From Ignavibacteriales bacterium (lineage in GTDB: Bacteria > Bacteroidota > Ignavibacteria > Ignavibacteriales > Melioribacteraceae), in NCBI GenBank assembly GCA_020635275.1, contig JACKAA010000003.1, positions 124,001 to 188,000 of the forward strand: DNA of 64,000 bases. The letters run 5' to 3'. The position numbers and the translations under genes were made by a program. The notes below the pieces were generated by a model. It ran no database searches. It worked only from the letters and a program-made list of their open reading frames with translations, and was not told where the DNA came from. Below are positions 10,201 through 18,996 of the stretch, piece by piece (the first letter of the stretch is position 1; the number at the start of each line of letters is the position of its first letter).

Positions 10201-12053
10201 TGATCATCAAACATGTCCTTTAATGTTGTACTTTCCAAATCAGGATAAATTAGAACAGTATTAAATGGACGATGATCTCCAACCACAAAAACCTGCTGAA
10301 CAGCTTCAAAATCTCTAAATAGATTTTCAATGCGCTGCGGAGCAATAGTTTCACCTTTTATATTTTTGTATATTTCTTTTTTCCGATCAATAATTTCGAT
10401 AAATCCATTGGCATCCATTTTCATTATATCACCAGTAGGAAACCAACCATCATCAACAAAGGTTTCATCGGCTTTCTGATCAAAATATCCTAACATTACA
10501 TATTCACCTTTTACCAAAAGTTCACCATCTTTGGCAACTTTAATTTCAATACCGGGTAAAGCTTTGCCTAATGAATTTGGAGTGTAAGCATTTGGAGGAG
10601 TCATGGTTATTCCACCGGTCGCTTCTGTCATTCCAAATCCGCTCATAAGTTGAATATTGTATTTTTGAAAGAACAGAAATACTTCCGGAGATAAATAACC
10701 AGCAGCAGAAAGTCCCCATTTTAATTTTCCTCCCGTTACCTCCAAGACTTCATTTTTTATTTTCTCTTCTTCATCATGTTCAATATCAACTTGAGATGAA
10801 ATATGTTCATAAAGCTGCATCCATTTTTTGGGAATACTAATGAAAATAGTAGGCTTAACCATTTGCATATTGGCCATCATAGTTTCAGCAGAAGGGTTTT
10901 CCATAAATGAATAAGTTGTACCCCAAAATATTGAACCCATTAATTCCAACCATCTGCCAAATGTATGGTATAATGGCAAGTATGCCAAAAAGCTATCAGA
11001 ATCATTAATTTTTGGAAGAGCTATTGCACGGCAAAATCTTTTAAAGATTATATTTTTTTGTGTAAATATTATTCCTTTCGGTTCACCTGTTGTGCCTGAA
11101 GTATACATTAATGTAGCCGGCGAATTTATAGGATTATCTTCAATAACTATATCTTTATTTGCTTTTGCTAGATCAATAAATTCCTTAAAAGAAATAACCC
11201 AATCTTCCGCACTTGTACCTTCAATTAAAACTGCCTTTTTTAGTGATGGAATATCTTTTTTTACTGATTTTAATTTAACAAGCTGTTTTTCGTTGGAAAC
11301 TAATATATAGTCACATTCAGTTTGATTGATTATATACGAAATATGCTGAGGGACAGAATTTGCCGGAATCATTACATTAATAGTTCCGCTGTTAAGGCAA
11401 GCAAAATCCATTAATGCCATTGTTAAACTATTTTCTGTTAAAAATGCAATTCGAGGTTTACTGTTTTTATTTTCAATTAAGTTTAGAATTGATGCTGAGT
11501 ATTGCTTAACAATATTATCAATTTGTTCCCAAGAATATGAAGTAATTTTTGTCCCCAGTAAAACATTAAATAATGTTCTTTTTGAATATTGCGAAACCCT
11601 CTGTTTAAATAATACTCTTGTATTAAAATTAGAATAATCAATTAATTTAGAAACTAAATCTGTCCATTTTTTCTGATCACTTATTTTTTGAAGAAATTCA
11701 CTATGCCTGAAGTAATTCAAATACAAATAACATAATTCACTTACATATTCAGAATTTTCTAATTCTTTTATTTTGAATAATTCCTCAATGTATAAGCCTG
11801 TTTTATAAAATATTTCTTCAGAACATTCAATTAAAAAATCGATAACAAAATCACCTTCTTGCAACGAATGCAGCATATCATGAAATTCTTTTATGAATTC
11901 ATCATTAATGACTTCTTCGTTTTTCAAATCAATCTTTGAAATCTCAATAACTGCATTGGCAATTAAATTATTTTTTTCACTATCACTAAAAGATGATTTA
12001 CCCGCTAAAAATTGTGATTTTAAATTTTTCATTTCTATTATTTTGGAAGACAT
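7269..12053 (-). CDS. Giant fusion: acyl-CoA synthetase (AMP-binding) + uncharacterised middle region + GNAT domain
   Basis: This protein has about 1594 residues, roughly 2.5 times a normal acyl-CoA synthetase. Residues 1-155 are helical and unassigned. Residues about 155-640 are an adenylate-forming domain with YTSGTTGEPKG near 313, and GWFPTGDI and IDRKKEIYKNIKGE near 538-575, as in long-chain acyl-CoA synthetases. Residues about 650-1450 match no family I recognise; one segment (near 1120-1210) has EDFGGYWDSSRIWTQKYQPG and LANPTPENIIIP, faintly like a kinase-type fold. Residues about 1500-1594 are a GNAT acetyltransferase with RFRRQGVSELIM. An upstream TTG at 12065 is possible, but the ATG at 12053 has an AAGGA site and was chosen. 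Substrate unknown. Confidence 0.85.
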   Translation of the reverse strand: MSSKIIEMKNLKSQFLAGKSSFSDSEKNNLIANAVIEISKIDLKNEEVINDEFIKEFHDMLHSLQEGDFVIDFLIECSEEIFYKTGLYIEELFKIKELENSEYVSELCYLYLNYFRHSEFLQKISDQKKWTDLVSKLIDYSNFNTRVLFKQRVSQYSKRTLFNVLLGTKITSYSWEQIDNIVKQYSASILNLIENKNSKPRIAFLTENSLTMALMDFACLNSGTINVMIPANSVPQHISYIINQTECDYILVSNEKQLVKLKSVKKDIPSLKKAVLIEGTSAEDWVISFKEFIDLAKANKDIVIEDNPINSPATLMYTSGTTGEPKGIIFTQKNIIFKRFCRAIALPKINDSDSFLAYLPLYHTFGRWLELMGSIFWGTTYSFMENPSAETMMANMQMVKPTIFISIPKKWMQLYEHISSQVDIEHDEEEKIKNEVLEVTGGKLKWGLSAAGYLSPEVFLFFQKYNIQLMSGFGMTEATGGITMTPPNAYTPNSLGKALPGIEIKVAKDGELLVKGEYVMLGYFDQKADETFVDDGWFPTGDIMKMDANGFIEIIDRKKEIYKNIKGETIAPQRIENLFRDFEAVQQVFVVGDHRPFNTVLIYPDLESTTLKDMFDDQKGEYFSNLIVTINKFLAPFERIVDFRIIDRPFSAEKGELTPKNTFKRRVIEENFKSIIDHLYQKDYYSLFLDKTEIKIPNWFLRERGCLTGDIKINESKLVIPKLNKELTLQKISKDIFRIGDFSYRILKKQIDFHEFLINPIYWLGNEELVQFTDDAILQWYRQNNEEDSIRFVGRYENKNELVQTKLQLNKIHAAGEKSLFGMHLALVLMRSENLEYCMAGFHYFEDIFKDELQEIFKIALYFLDKPIIATNSEAQKKLFLLAITHTKPANLKNLFERYLLLGPILFDDTILSEITNNKKCLDAVDIIDDILNEKIQLRFQSKNLKESVLPILIDILARFGIRHPTKYEELRRKLVNVQLIQDWPELSELAQEYRTKMRKGFRKWLGNNEIVAVDIETGEEYGWDDVIIFEEDIKDSEKTFLKESISTTPIIREAIFLFSKGNIVRLSNILPRGVWISKQNEDDKAIIYRVSVHTRHQGAFDILLHKNKNRSLPEIKAEVNWLILAGSRYFLTELVEDFGGYWDSSRIWTQKYQPGLTVAQLFNRDVKKDPKLAEEKYYYLWPFFIWNATAAYINFWRLTSGRMQLANPTPENIIIPSHDYQLGTRFVSLSNRSKFTSFTDLFFNFYNNFVLPIEEKYPFVKRESSWKYVFPGIINAEGEQEGIEILSYFLIELKDSNIENKDKIISQLHKLLDNIKENGYIPKQLYFAIKRFIRWNNINENASIGAQAQMLNELFDTYNLVELENSYPETRTRFYLETVFRNSGSKFKNVITDLCKQQHENRIAKDEFMKETSRIQNEFNLDEKETYFMARLSYPHLKPSDSASFLQLSTEGEHSANLVVQVEDLEGNPFYIRKPVSPKEISKLYQLFLDANLQVGFKPEHNFIVAISDRGFIIGGLFYSFIDKEVVHMEKIVVSNRFRRQGVSELIMDEFFNRMKDEGFGYVTTGFFRPEYFYKFGFKIEKKYSGLVKELKK

Positions 12054-12057
12054 AATT

Positions 12058-12062
12058 TCCTT
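12058..12062 (-). promoter_or_regulatory. Ribosome binding site supporting the ATG start at 12053
   Basis: The minus strand reads TTGAAGGAAATTATG. AAGGA sits four bases before the ATG. It would fall inside the coding region if the upstream TTG (12065) were used, so the ATG is preferred. Confidence 0.6.
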
Positions 12063-12092
12063 CAAATATTATTCTTAAGCTAAAATTACAAA

Positions 12093-12118
12093 AAAAGGGA
12101 TGCGAGTGCATCCCTTTT
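12093..12118 (-). terminator. Rho-independent terminator after citrate synthase
   Basis: A perfect 11-bp inverted repeat, AAAAGGGATGC with loop ACTC and GCATCCCTTTT on the minus strand, is followed by two more Ts. It lies 40 bases past the gltA stop and before the start of the giant fusion gene, so the two genes are probably transcribed separately. Confidence 0.85.
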
Positions 12119-12159
12119 ATGTTAAAGGTTACTTTAAAGAAATAAATAACTTGTAATTC

Positions 12160-13467
12160 TTATTCTTGAATTCCAGCAACTTTCTCCAACATGTCTGTAG
12201 TTAATGATTTTGGTCTTTCAAGTGCATAACCAAGACCTCTATCCCAAATAATGTTTGCACAAACACCAAGTGCTCTTCCAACACCAAATAATACAGTATA
12301 ATAATCGTATTCTGTTAAACCATAGTGCCATTGAATAACACCTGATTGAGCATCAACATTTGGCCACGGATTTTTTGCTTTTCCATGCTGCTGCAAAATT
12401 GGAGGGACAACATTATATAATACATTTACGTATTCAAAAATTGGATCATTTGGTAAATGTTTTAAGCAAAAATCTCTTTGTGCGGCATATCTTGGATCAG
12501 TTTTTCTTAAAACTGCATGTCCAAATCCAGGTACAACTTGACCAGAATTTAATGTATCCCAAACAAATTTTTTCATTTCTTCTTCAGATGGAACTTTTCC
12601 ACCCATAGAATCCATAACACCTTGAATCCAACGTAAAACTTCTTGATTTGCTAATCCATGCAACGGTCCGGCTAATCCATTTAACATTGCAGAAATTGCA
12701 TAATACATATCAGAAAGAGCGCTTGCAACTAAGTGTCCGGTATGAGCACTCACATTACCACTTTCATGATCACTATGTAAAATAAAATATAATCTTGCAA
12801 CATCATCATAAGGTTTATTAATTCCCATCATGTGAGCAAAATTTCCGCCCATATCTAATTTTGGATCAGGTGCAATTATATCACCATCTTTGTATTTATG
12901 TCTGTAAATAAATGCAGCAATTTGCGGAAGTTTAGCTAATAAATTTAAAGCATCTTCGTAAGTTGGATCCCAATAATCAAATTTGCTCATTCCTTCATTA
13001 TACTTTTGTACAAAAACTGATTCTTTTTGCATAGCAACAATTGCAGCAGAAAACATAGCCATTGGATGAGAATCTTTTGGCATTGCCCTTAATACATCAA
13101 AAACATATTCCGGAACCATTTTTCTTTTATTAAATTCTTCAGCAACATCATTTACTTCTTCAGTGGTAGGAACTTCACCGGTCAATAAAAGATAAAAGAA
13201 ACCTTCAACGTATGGCATTTCACCGCCGGGTACTTTAGGCAATTTTTCCAATACTTCAGGAATTGTAAAACCTCTAAATCTAATTCCTTCTACCGGATCT
13301 AAGTATGAAATATCCGTAGTAAGCGATTTTATACCGCGCATTCCGCCAATAATTTGAGAAATTGTCACTTTGTCAACTACCACGTCACCATAATCCTTTG
13401 CAAGTCTAACAGTTCGAGGGCGCCATTCTTCAATTTTGTGATAAAGTTTTTCTTTTAGATTTGACAT
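12160..13467 (-). CDS. gltA: Citrate synthase, mitochondrial (eukaryotic) type
   Basis: This 435-residue enzyme condenses oxaloacetate and acetyl-CoA. The catalytic residues are in GLAGPLHGLANQ (His near 269), PGFGHAVLRKTDPR (His near 317) and NPWPNVDAQSG (Asp near 371), matching His274, His320 and Asp375 of pig heart enzyme. Long blocks such as IHSDHESGNVSAHT-type, ALSDMYYA and YYTVLFGVGRALGV look like the mitochondrial enzyme rather than the usual NADH-sensitive hexameric or short bacterial forms. A consensus ribosome site precedes the ATG and a strong terminator follows, so the gene is monocistronic. Confidence 0.96.
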   Translation of the reverse strand: MSNLKEKLYHKIEEWRPRTVRLAKDYGDVVVDKVTISQIIGGMRGIKSLTTDISYLDPVEGIRFRGFTIPEVLEKLPKVPGGEMPYVEGFFYLLLTGEVPTTEEVNDVAEEFNKRKMVPEYVFDVLRAMPKDSHPMAMFSAAIVAMQKESVFVQKYNEGMSKFDYWDPTYEDALNLLAKLPQIAAFIYRHKYKDGDIIAPDPKLDMGGNFAHMMGINKPYDDVARLYFILHSDHESGNVSAHTGHLVASALSDMYYAISAMLNGLAGPLHGLANQEVLRWIQGVMDSMGGKVPSEEEMKKFVWDTLNSGQVVPGFGHAVLRKTDPRYAAQRDFCLKHLPNDPIFEYVNVLYNVVPPILQQHGKAKNPWPNVDAQSGVIQWHYGLTEYDYYTVLFGVGRALGVCANIIWDRGLGYALERPKSLTTDMLEKVAGIQE

Positions 13468-13471
13468 ATAA

Positions 13472-13477
13472 CCTCCT
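13472..13477 (-). promoter_or_regulatory. Consensus Shine-Dalgarno of citrate synthase
   Basis: The minus strand reads AGGAGG, four bases, ATG TCA. It is the only full consensus site noticed in a window where most genes have weak sites, consistent with high expression. Confidence 0.75.
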
Positions 13478-13590
13478 GGTTATTTCCTGTTAAGAAATGT
13501 TTGCTACTATAAATTAAACCATACTAATGGATACTAATATAATATATTCTTAATATAAAATCATGTAACATCGTAATCTTTTGGAATAAT

Positions 13591-14874
13591 TTAACAAATT
13601 ATCTTTTCAGCAGCTTTTTTTCCGCTCAAAATGGCACCTTCTATTGTACCGGGTAATTTTGTATTTGTCCAATCTCCAGCAAAAATTAAATTTGGAATGG
13701 GAGAATTTATTTCTTCTCTTAATTTTTCATTTGTCAAATTGGATTTTATGGTTGCTCTCTTTTCTTTAATCACTTTATAGTCATAAATATCAATTTCTTC
13801 AAATTCCGGAAAATAAAGCAGTAATTCATTAATAACTAATTTATAAATATCTTCTGAGTCCATTTCAATTAATTTATCAGCGGAACTTATCACAACTGAA
13901 TAATGATTTCCATTGTTAAAAATCCAGTGAATTGGTGAGTTTAACAGTCCGGCAAATTTATCAATGTTAAAACTATCTTTAGTCCACAAATGCACAGTAA
14001 CTATTGTTGAATTATCCATGTTTAAAATTTCGTCAGATAATATTTTAAAATTGGAATTTATTTGTTTTATTGAATATGGCGGAATTGCTAAAATCACAAA
14101 ATCAAAATCTGTGATTTCTCTTTTAGAAGTGTTTATTTTTTTTAGAATGTTATTTTCAAAATTTAGTAATACAATTTTTTCAGATAAATGATACTCTATA
14201 TCATTGGCCTTAAAATAATTAATCGAAGGTTCAATGAACAATCTGTTTAATGGCTTTGAAGTTAAAACAAAAGTAGAATTTTTATTACCTTTAAAGAATA
14301 TTTCTTTGATCAAAACCGCAAACATTATTGGTGATGCATCTTCAATTCTTGTATTTAGTGCGCCAATACAAATTGGCTCCCAAAGCATGTTAATAGTATT
14401 TTCAGTTTGATGTTCATTCAGTAACCAATCATTTACATTTTTAAATTTGCCGGATGAATTGATGATAAAAAGTTTAATTAAAAATTTAAAGACAGAAATC
14501 TTTTCCTTAAAACTAAGTACTTCAAATCTAAATAAAGCGCCTGCAAGATTTATTGGATAAAGTTTATTACGAGCTTCCAATTTAAATTTGTTATTTCCTT
14601 TTCCTATAAAATCCACACTCATTTTTGTTTGATATTCTGGGATGGAATTTGCATCTATTAATTTTAGGAAGTCAAATGTATGTTTATAGGCTCCCATCAT
14701 TATATGCTGACCGTTATCAATTTCAGTATTCGTTTTGGTATCAAACAAAGAATAAGTTCTTCCACCTAATTTTGGAGAAGATTCGATTAAGGTAACTTGA
14801 TTACCAATTTTTGATAAATAAACTGTTGCTGAAATGCCTGCTAATCCGCCTCCAATTACAATACATTTTGCCAT
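13591..14874 (-). CDS. hpnE: Squalene-associated FAD-dependent desaturase HpnE
   Basis: This 427-residue flavoprotein has the N-terminal dinucleotide fold CIVIGGGLAGISATVYLSK and an acidic end ESSPKLGGR typical of the phytoene-desaturase/amine-oxidase family. The C-terminal FAD motif FAGDWTNTKLPGTIEGAI is also present. Its position directly after hpnC and hpnD indicates HpnE, which reduces hydroxysqualene to squalene. Its ATG overlaps the hpnD stop by one base (TAATG). A carotenoid desaturase is the alternative, but the two synthase partners favour squalene. It is membrane-associated but has no clear transmembrane segment. Confidence 0.85.
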   Translation of the reverse strand: MAKCIVIGGGLAGISATVYLSKIGNQVTLIESSPKLGGRTYSLFDTKTNTEIDNGQHIMMGAYKHTFDFLKLIDANSIPEYQTKMSVDFIGKGNNKFKLEARNKLYPINLAGALFRFEVLSFKEKISVFKFLIKLFIINSSGKFKNVNDWLLNEHQTENTINMLWEPICIGALNTRIEDASPIMFAVLIKEIFFKGNKNSTFVLTSKPLNRLFIEPSINYFKANDIEYHLSEKIVLLNFENNILKKINTSKREITDFDFVILAIPPYSIKQINSNFKILSDEILNMDNSTIVTVHLWTKDSFNIDKFAGLLNSPIHWIFNNGNHYSVVISSADKLIEMDSEDIYKLVINELLLYFPEFEEIDIYDYKVIKEKRATIKSNLTNEKLREEINSPIPNLIFAGDWTNTKLPGTIEGAILSGKKAAEKIIC

Positions 14875-15725
14875 TATGAAAGCAGTTTATATTTTAGCCA
14901 AACAAAAAAAGTAATAAAAAGTTTATTGAAATTTGAAACCCTAATTTTTTTAGAAAAAATATTAAAGTTTTCTTGTTCAATTTTATCAAGAAGTCTGTAA
15001 TAAATATATTCCATTGAACGCGGAGTAAACATTGAAGCTTTATCTTCAATAGAAAGTTTTCTATCTGCAGCTTTATAAAATTCTCTTGCTCTTTCGGATT
15101 GAAATTTCATAAGGTTTATAAAATTTTCATTATAAGATCTTTTAAATAAATCATCTTCACTATAATTAAATTGAGCTAATTCATCTAAAGGTAAATATAT
15201 TCTTCCTCTTTTTGAATCAGTTTTTATATCTCTTAAAATATTTGTTAATTGTAAAGCAATTCCCAAATTAATAGCATAATCTTTTGCAGAATCATTTTTA
15301 TAACCAATTATTGGAATTGTCATTAATCCTACTGTAGAAGCAACATTGTAACAATATTCTTTTAATTCATCAAAATTTTGATATCTGATTTTTGTCAGAT
15401 CCATTTCCATTCCTGCAATCAAATCATAAAACGGCTGATGCGGAATATTAAATTCATTTACAAAATAATAAAGTTCAGAAAATAATTTATTATCAGTTTT
15501 GCCATTCAAAGCATTGGTCAATTTTAATTTCCATTCTTCTAAATTATTTTGTTTTGTATGAATATCTTGTTCTTCGTTATCAACAATGTCATCAGTTTTT
15601 CTGCAGAATGCATAAACTGTATTCATAGCATCACGTTTATTACTTGGCAATAGAGAAAAAGTATAATAAAAACTACTTTTACTCTCTTTTGATATTTCTT
15701 TAGAAGTTTGAATAATTATCTCCAA
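14874..15725 (-). CDS. hpnD: Presqualene diphosphate synthase HpnD
   Basis: This 283-residue protein belongs to the squalene/phytoene synthase family. The first aspartate motif FCRKTDDIVDNE and the second LTNILRDIKTDSKRGRIYLP bind the farnesyl diphosphate groups through magnesium. In the HpnCDE pathway HpnD makes presqualene diphosphate from two farnesyl diphosphates. Assignment of D versus C rests on similarity and order. The start appears to be TTG at 15725, inside the last codons of hpnC (10-base overlap). The next in-frame ATG is 33 codons later, inside the conserved region, so it is not credible. Confidence 0.85.
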   Translation of the reverse strand: MEIIIQTSKEISKESKSSFYYTFSLLPSNKRDAMNTVYAFCRKTDDIVDNEEQDIHTKQNNLEEWKLKLTNALNGKTDNKLFSELYYFVNEFNIPHQPFYDLIAGMEMDLTKIRYQNFDELKEYCYNVASTVGLMTIPIIGYKNDSAKDYAINLGIALQLTNILRDIKTDSKRGRIYLPLDELAQFNYSEDDLFKRSYNENFINLMKFQSERAREFYKAADRKLSIEDKASMFTPRSMEYIYYRLLDKIEQENFNIFSKKIRVSNFNKLFITFFVWLKYKLLS

Positions 15726-16579
15726 GTTAACATTGCTTGTAAAAATATTTTTATAAAATCCATTTTACTAAGTGTAGGTCTATTTTCCAAAATATTATAA
15801 TTCAATTTTTTGATTTTTTTTAATATTGACTCTCCACCTTTAATTGTAACAAGAATTTGAAACTTAAGTCTAAGCGGTAAAAATTTTAATAAGTTTCTTC
15901 CTTGTAAAAAAAGGTTTCCAGCTCTTTTAGTTTGAAACTTTATTAGTTCTTTAAATTCATTTGAAAACTTTTTATTGTTTATTTCATCTTCGGTAATAGA
16001 AAATTTATTAAGTTCTTTTTCAGGAATATAAATTCGATCCTTTAAAATATCTACACTGACATCCTGATAGAAATTTGTAAGCTGTAAAGCGGTACAAACA
16101 AAATCAGAAGAAAAATTCGCTTTTTCATCCTTAATATTATTTAGCTCTAAAATTAATCTGCCAACTGGATTTGCGCTTCTTCTGCAATAATCTAATAGCT
16201 CTTCATAATTTGAATATTTGTTTTTGACTACATCTTGTTTAAAAGCATCCAATAAGTCATAAAAATATTTTGGCGTAAGATTTTGAGATGTTACTGTTAA
16301 ATGAAGTACTTTCCAAAAATCACTTTTATAGTTACCGTTTAATGCGGCTGTCAAAGAATCTTCATAATCACTTAAATTTACTAATCTTTTTTCTTTAGAA
16401 TCATTACCTTCGTCTGCCAAATCATCTGCTTGTCTGGCAAATTGATAAATGACTGCAACATGTTTTCTTAAATGTTTTGCGATAAAAAAAGATAGAACAG
16501 GAAAGTTTTCATAATGCGACTGAGTAAATTGAATGGCTTTATTATAAAGTGCTTCATATTCATTTTTTATATCAGCCAT
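15716..16579 (-). CDS. hpnC: Hydroxysqualene synthase HpnC
   Basis: This 287-residue squalene/phytoene synthase family member has the aspartate-rich motifs FARQADDLADEGND and LTNFYQDVSVDILKDRIYIP. HpnC converts presqualene diphosphate to hydroxysqualene. It is the first gene of the hpnC-hpnD-hpnE run, with overlaps of 10 and 1 bases, so the three are co-translated. tRNA-Leu lies just upstream. No squalene-hopene cyclase gene is in the window, so the final product (hopanoid, sterol or squalene itself) cannot be decided here. Confidence 0.86.
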   Translation of the reverse strand: MADIKNEYEALYNKAIQFTQSHYENFPVLSFFIAKHLRKHVAVIYQFARQADDLADEGNDSKEKRLVNLSDYEDSLTAALNGNYKSDFWKVLHLTVTSQNLTPKYFYDLLDAFKQDVVKNKYSNYEELLDYCRRSANPVGRLILELNNIKDEKANFSSDFVCTALQLTNFYQDVSVDILKDRIYIPEKELNKFSITEDEINNKKFSNEFKELIKFQTKRAGNLFLQGRNLLKFLPLRLKFQILVTIKGGESILKKIKKLNYNILENRPTLSKMDFIKIFLQAMLTWR

Positions 16580-16606
16580 TTTTTCAATTCAATTAAACTT
16601 TAATAG

Positions 16607-16690
16607 TGCCCGGAACAGGACTCGAACCTGCACAGGATTGCTCCCACTAGGACCTGAACCTAGCGCGTATACCAATTTCGCCATCCGGGC
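16607..16690 (-). tRNA. tRNA-Leu (anticodon CAG)
   Basis: The minus strand folds as a class II tRNA of 84 bases. The acceptor stem pairs GCCCGGA with TCCGGGC, with discriminator A. The anticodon stem pairs CTAGG with CCTAG around the loop TTCAGGT, giving CAG. A long variable arm (GGGA-GCAA-TCCT) and the TTCGAGT T-loop are present. The CCA end is not encoded. It lies between hpnC and the penicillin-binding protein gene. Confidence 0.96.
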
Positions 16691-16695
16691 AAAAA

Positions 16696-18996
16696 CTATA
16701 AACCTTCTTCTTCAGTAATTTCAATTGCTTCATGAGCAAGACTATCAGCTTTATAAAATTTAGTAAACAATTTAGCTTTTTTGTCTCTACTTGAATTATA
16801 ACTTATTGGAATATCCTTAATGTTAATATAGTCATCAACTTCTCCAGAAGAACAGTCATTTGAATATAATTTAGGATTACCATATTCATATATTGATTCT
16901 TTACAAAATTTAACCGAAACAATATTTCCACTCTCCGGAATTGTAAAGGACTCTTCGGGAAAATCTAAAGAATCATAAACTTCTCTCATAAAATTCGACC
17001 AAATTGGATTAGCGGCTTTTGCGCCTTGGCCGTAAGAACCCGTAAAAGAAACTCTTCTATCATCAAATCCAACCCAAACACCAGCCGCAAGCTGCGGAGT
17101 GAAACCCATAAACCATGCATCACTATAATCTTGAGTTGTTCCTGTCTTACCTGCTGCTGGTCTGTAAAAATGATGAATTGATCTTGTCCGCATTCCTGTA
17201 CCTTCATTAATTACAGTTTCCAGCATATTGGTAATCAGAAATGTTGTTTCTTCAGACATTGCTTCTTCAGAATGCGGTACTGATTGCATTAAAATTATTC
17301 CATCTTTATCTTCTATTTTCAATATTGCCGAGGGTTCATTATAAATACCTTTATTTGCTAAAGTTGCATATACTGAAACTAATTCTAAAGGTATAACTTC
17401 AGATGTACCAAGTGAAATTGAAGGAACAAGATTTGGTCTAGTATTTATACCTAGTTTTTTTGCTAATTGACCAACTTGCCAAAGTTGAACATGACCCTCA
17501 ATTATTAACCGGGCACTTATTAAGTTTACAGAATTTCGCAATCCATCTCTAAGAGTTAAAAATCCACCTGTAGACATATCAAAATTATGCGGATTCCAAT
17601 TATCATCACCATACTCAAATTCTTGATTAAGAATTGGGTAAGCTGGATATAATCCATTATTTAACGCAACCGAATAAATAATTGGCTTAAATGATGAACC
17701 GGGCTGTCGTTTTATTTGAGTAACATGATTTAATCCGAAATTAAACTCTTGATCCCTGCCGCCTACCATTGCTTTAATCTCGCCGCTGGAAGCATCTAAA
17801 CATACAAATCCAACTTCAATTGTTTGAGCAATTTTCTTGACAGAATCAACAAAAATTTGATTAGTTTTTAAGCTATCATAAATTGCTTTACGTTTTTCAC
17901 CTTTTGAATTTAGATAAACTTTTTCTCGTTTAATTGCTTTATCAACTAAATCATTTGCAACATCTTTATATTTATTCCAATTCCATGTTTTATCAAAAAG
18001 TTGTTGAAATTCGTTAAGGTGTTCAGCTGTAACTTTGTTTGCAATATGCTGCATTCGTGAATCAAGACTTGTATAAATCTTTAATCCGTCTTCATAAAGA
18101 TTAAAATTATATTGCTCTTCCAATTCCTCTAACTGACGTCTAACATGTTCAACAAAATGGGGAGCAATTTTGCTTTGAACTCCACTATTTGTTTCGTTTG
18201 AAGCTAAAACAATTGGTTCTTCTTTTAATTTTTCGTATTCATCTTCAGAAATAAATCCTACATCATACATATTATATAAAACTACATTTCTTCTTCTTGT
18301 TGCATTTTCCGGATTTCTAATTGGATTATAGTAAACCGAAGATTTCAATAATGCTATAAAGACGGCAGCTTCTGTTAGTTTTAGCTCACTTGCACTTTTA
18401 CCAAAATAATGCTGTGCCGCCATTTCAATTCCATAAGCTCTATTTCCAAAAAAAGAGTTATTCAAATACATTTCTAAAATTTCTTTTTTTGTATAAGTTT
18501 GCTCAATTTGAACAGCTGTGAACCATTCTCTTATTTTTCTTACAATTGTCTGGAATAAGTTTTCACGAATTACTTTTAGATCATATAAATTTTTTGATAA
18601 TTGTTGGGTTATGGTGCTTGCTCCTTCACGTTTCCCAAGAAATATTGTTTTTATCATTGCTTTAACAAATCTCTCTAAATCAACTCCCCAATGATCATAA
18701 AATTTTCTGTCTTCAGTAGCAACTAATGCATCTATTACAAATGTCGGAATACTATCAATATCAATTTCCCGCCTATTTTCTCTAAAATATTGACCAATGA
18801 CTTCACCATCGGCACTTAAAACATTTGTGGCTAAACTTTGTCTTGGATTTTCCAATTCTTCAAGAGAAGGTAATCCTGATACTATATGTTGATAAAAAAA
18901 GTATCCCCCAATAAAAAATGCAAGAAGAAATACACCAACAGACGACCAAATAATTATTTTTGTCTTTTGATTCTTTCTTTTTTTACTCTCAGTCAT
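16696..18996 (-). CDS. Class A penicillin-binding protein (glycosyltransferase-transpeptidase)
   Basis: This 766-residue enzyme polymerises and cross-links peptidoglycan. A single N-terminal membrane anchor covers about residues 14-36. The GT51 domain has VATEDRKFYDHWGVD near 92-106 and REGASTITQQLSKNL. The transpeptidase domain has SSFK near 434-437, SVN near 489 and KTGTT near 616. The C-terminus is short and acidic. The gene starts at an ATG overlapping the lpxH TGA by four bases, so it is coupled to lpxH. It ends just before tRNA-Leu. Confidence 0.95.
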   Translation of the reverse strand: MTESKKRKNQKTKIIIWSSVGVFLLAFFIGGYFFYQHIVSGLPSLEELENPRQSLATNVLSADGEVIGQYFRENRREIDIDSIPTFVIDALVATEDRKFYDHWGVDLERFVKAMIKTIFLGKREGASTITQQLSKNLYDLKVIRENLFQTIVRKIREWFTAVQIEQTYTKKEILEMYLNNSFFGNRAYGIEMAAQHYFGKSASELKLTEAAVFIALLKSSVYYNPIRNPENATRRRNVVLYNMYDVGFISEDEYEKLKEEPIVLASNETNSGVQSKIAPHFVEHVRRQLEELEEQYNFNLYEDGLKIYTSLDSRMQHIANKVTAEHLNEFQQLFDKTWNWNKYKDVANDLVDKAIKREKVYLNSKGEKRKAIYDSLKTNQIFVDSVKKIAQTIEVGFVCLDASSGEIKAMVGGRDQEFNFGLNHVTQIKRQPGSSFKPIIYSVALNNGLYPAYPILNQEFEYGDDNWNPHNFDMSTGGFLTLRDGLRNSVNLISARLIIEGHVQLWQVGQLAKKLGINTRPNLVPSISLGTSEVIPLELVSVYATLANKGIYNEPSAILKIEDKDGIILMQSVPHSEEAMSEETTFLITNMLETVINEGTGMRTRSIHHFYRPAAGKTGTTQDYSDAWFMGFTPQLAAGVWVGFDDRRVSFTGSYGQGAKAANPIWSNFMREVYDSLDFPEESFTIPESGNIVSVKFCKESIYEYGNPKLYSNDCSSGEVDDYINIKDIPISYNSSRDKKAKLFTKFYKADSLAHEAIEITEEEGL

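Noticed and set aside
12054..12065. TTG start of the giant fusion protein at 12065
   Set aside because: It would put the AAGGA ribosome site inside the coding region; the ATG at 12053 fits better.
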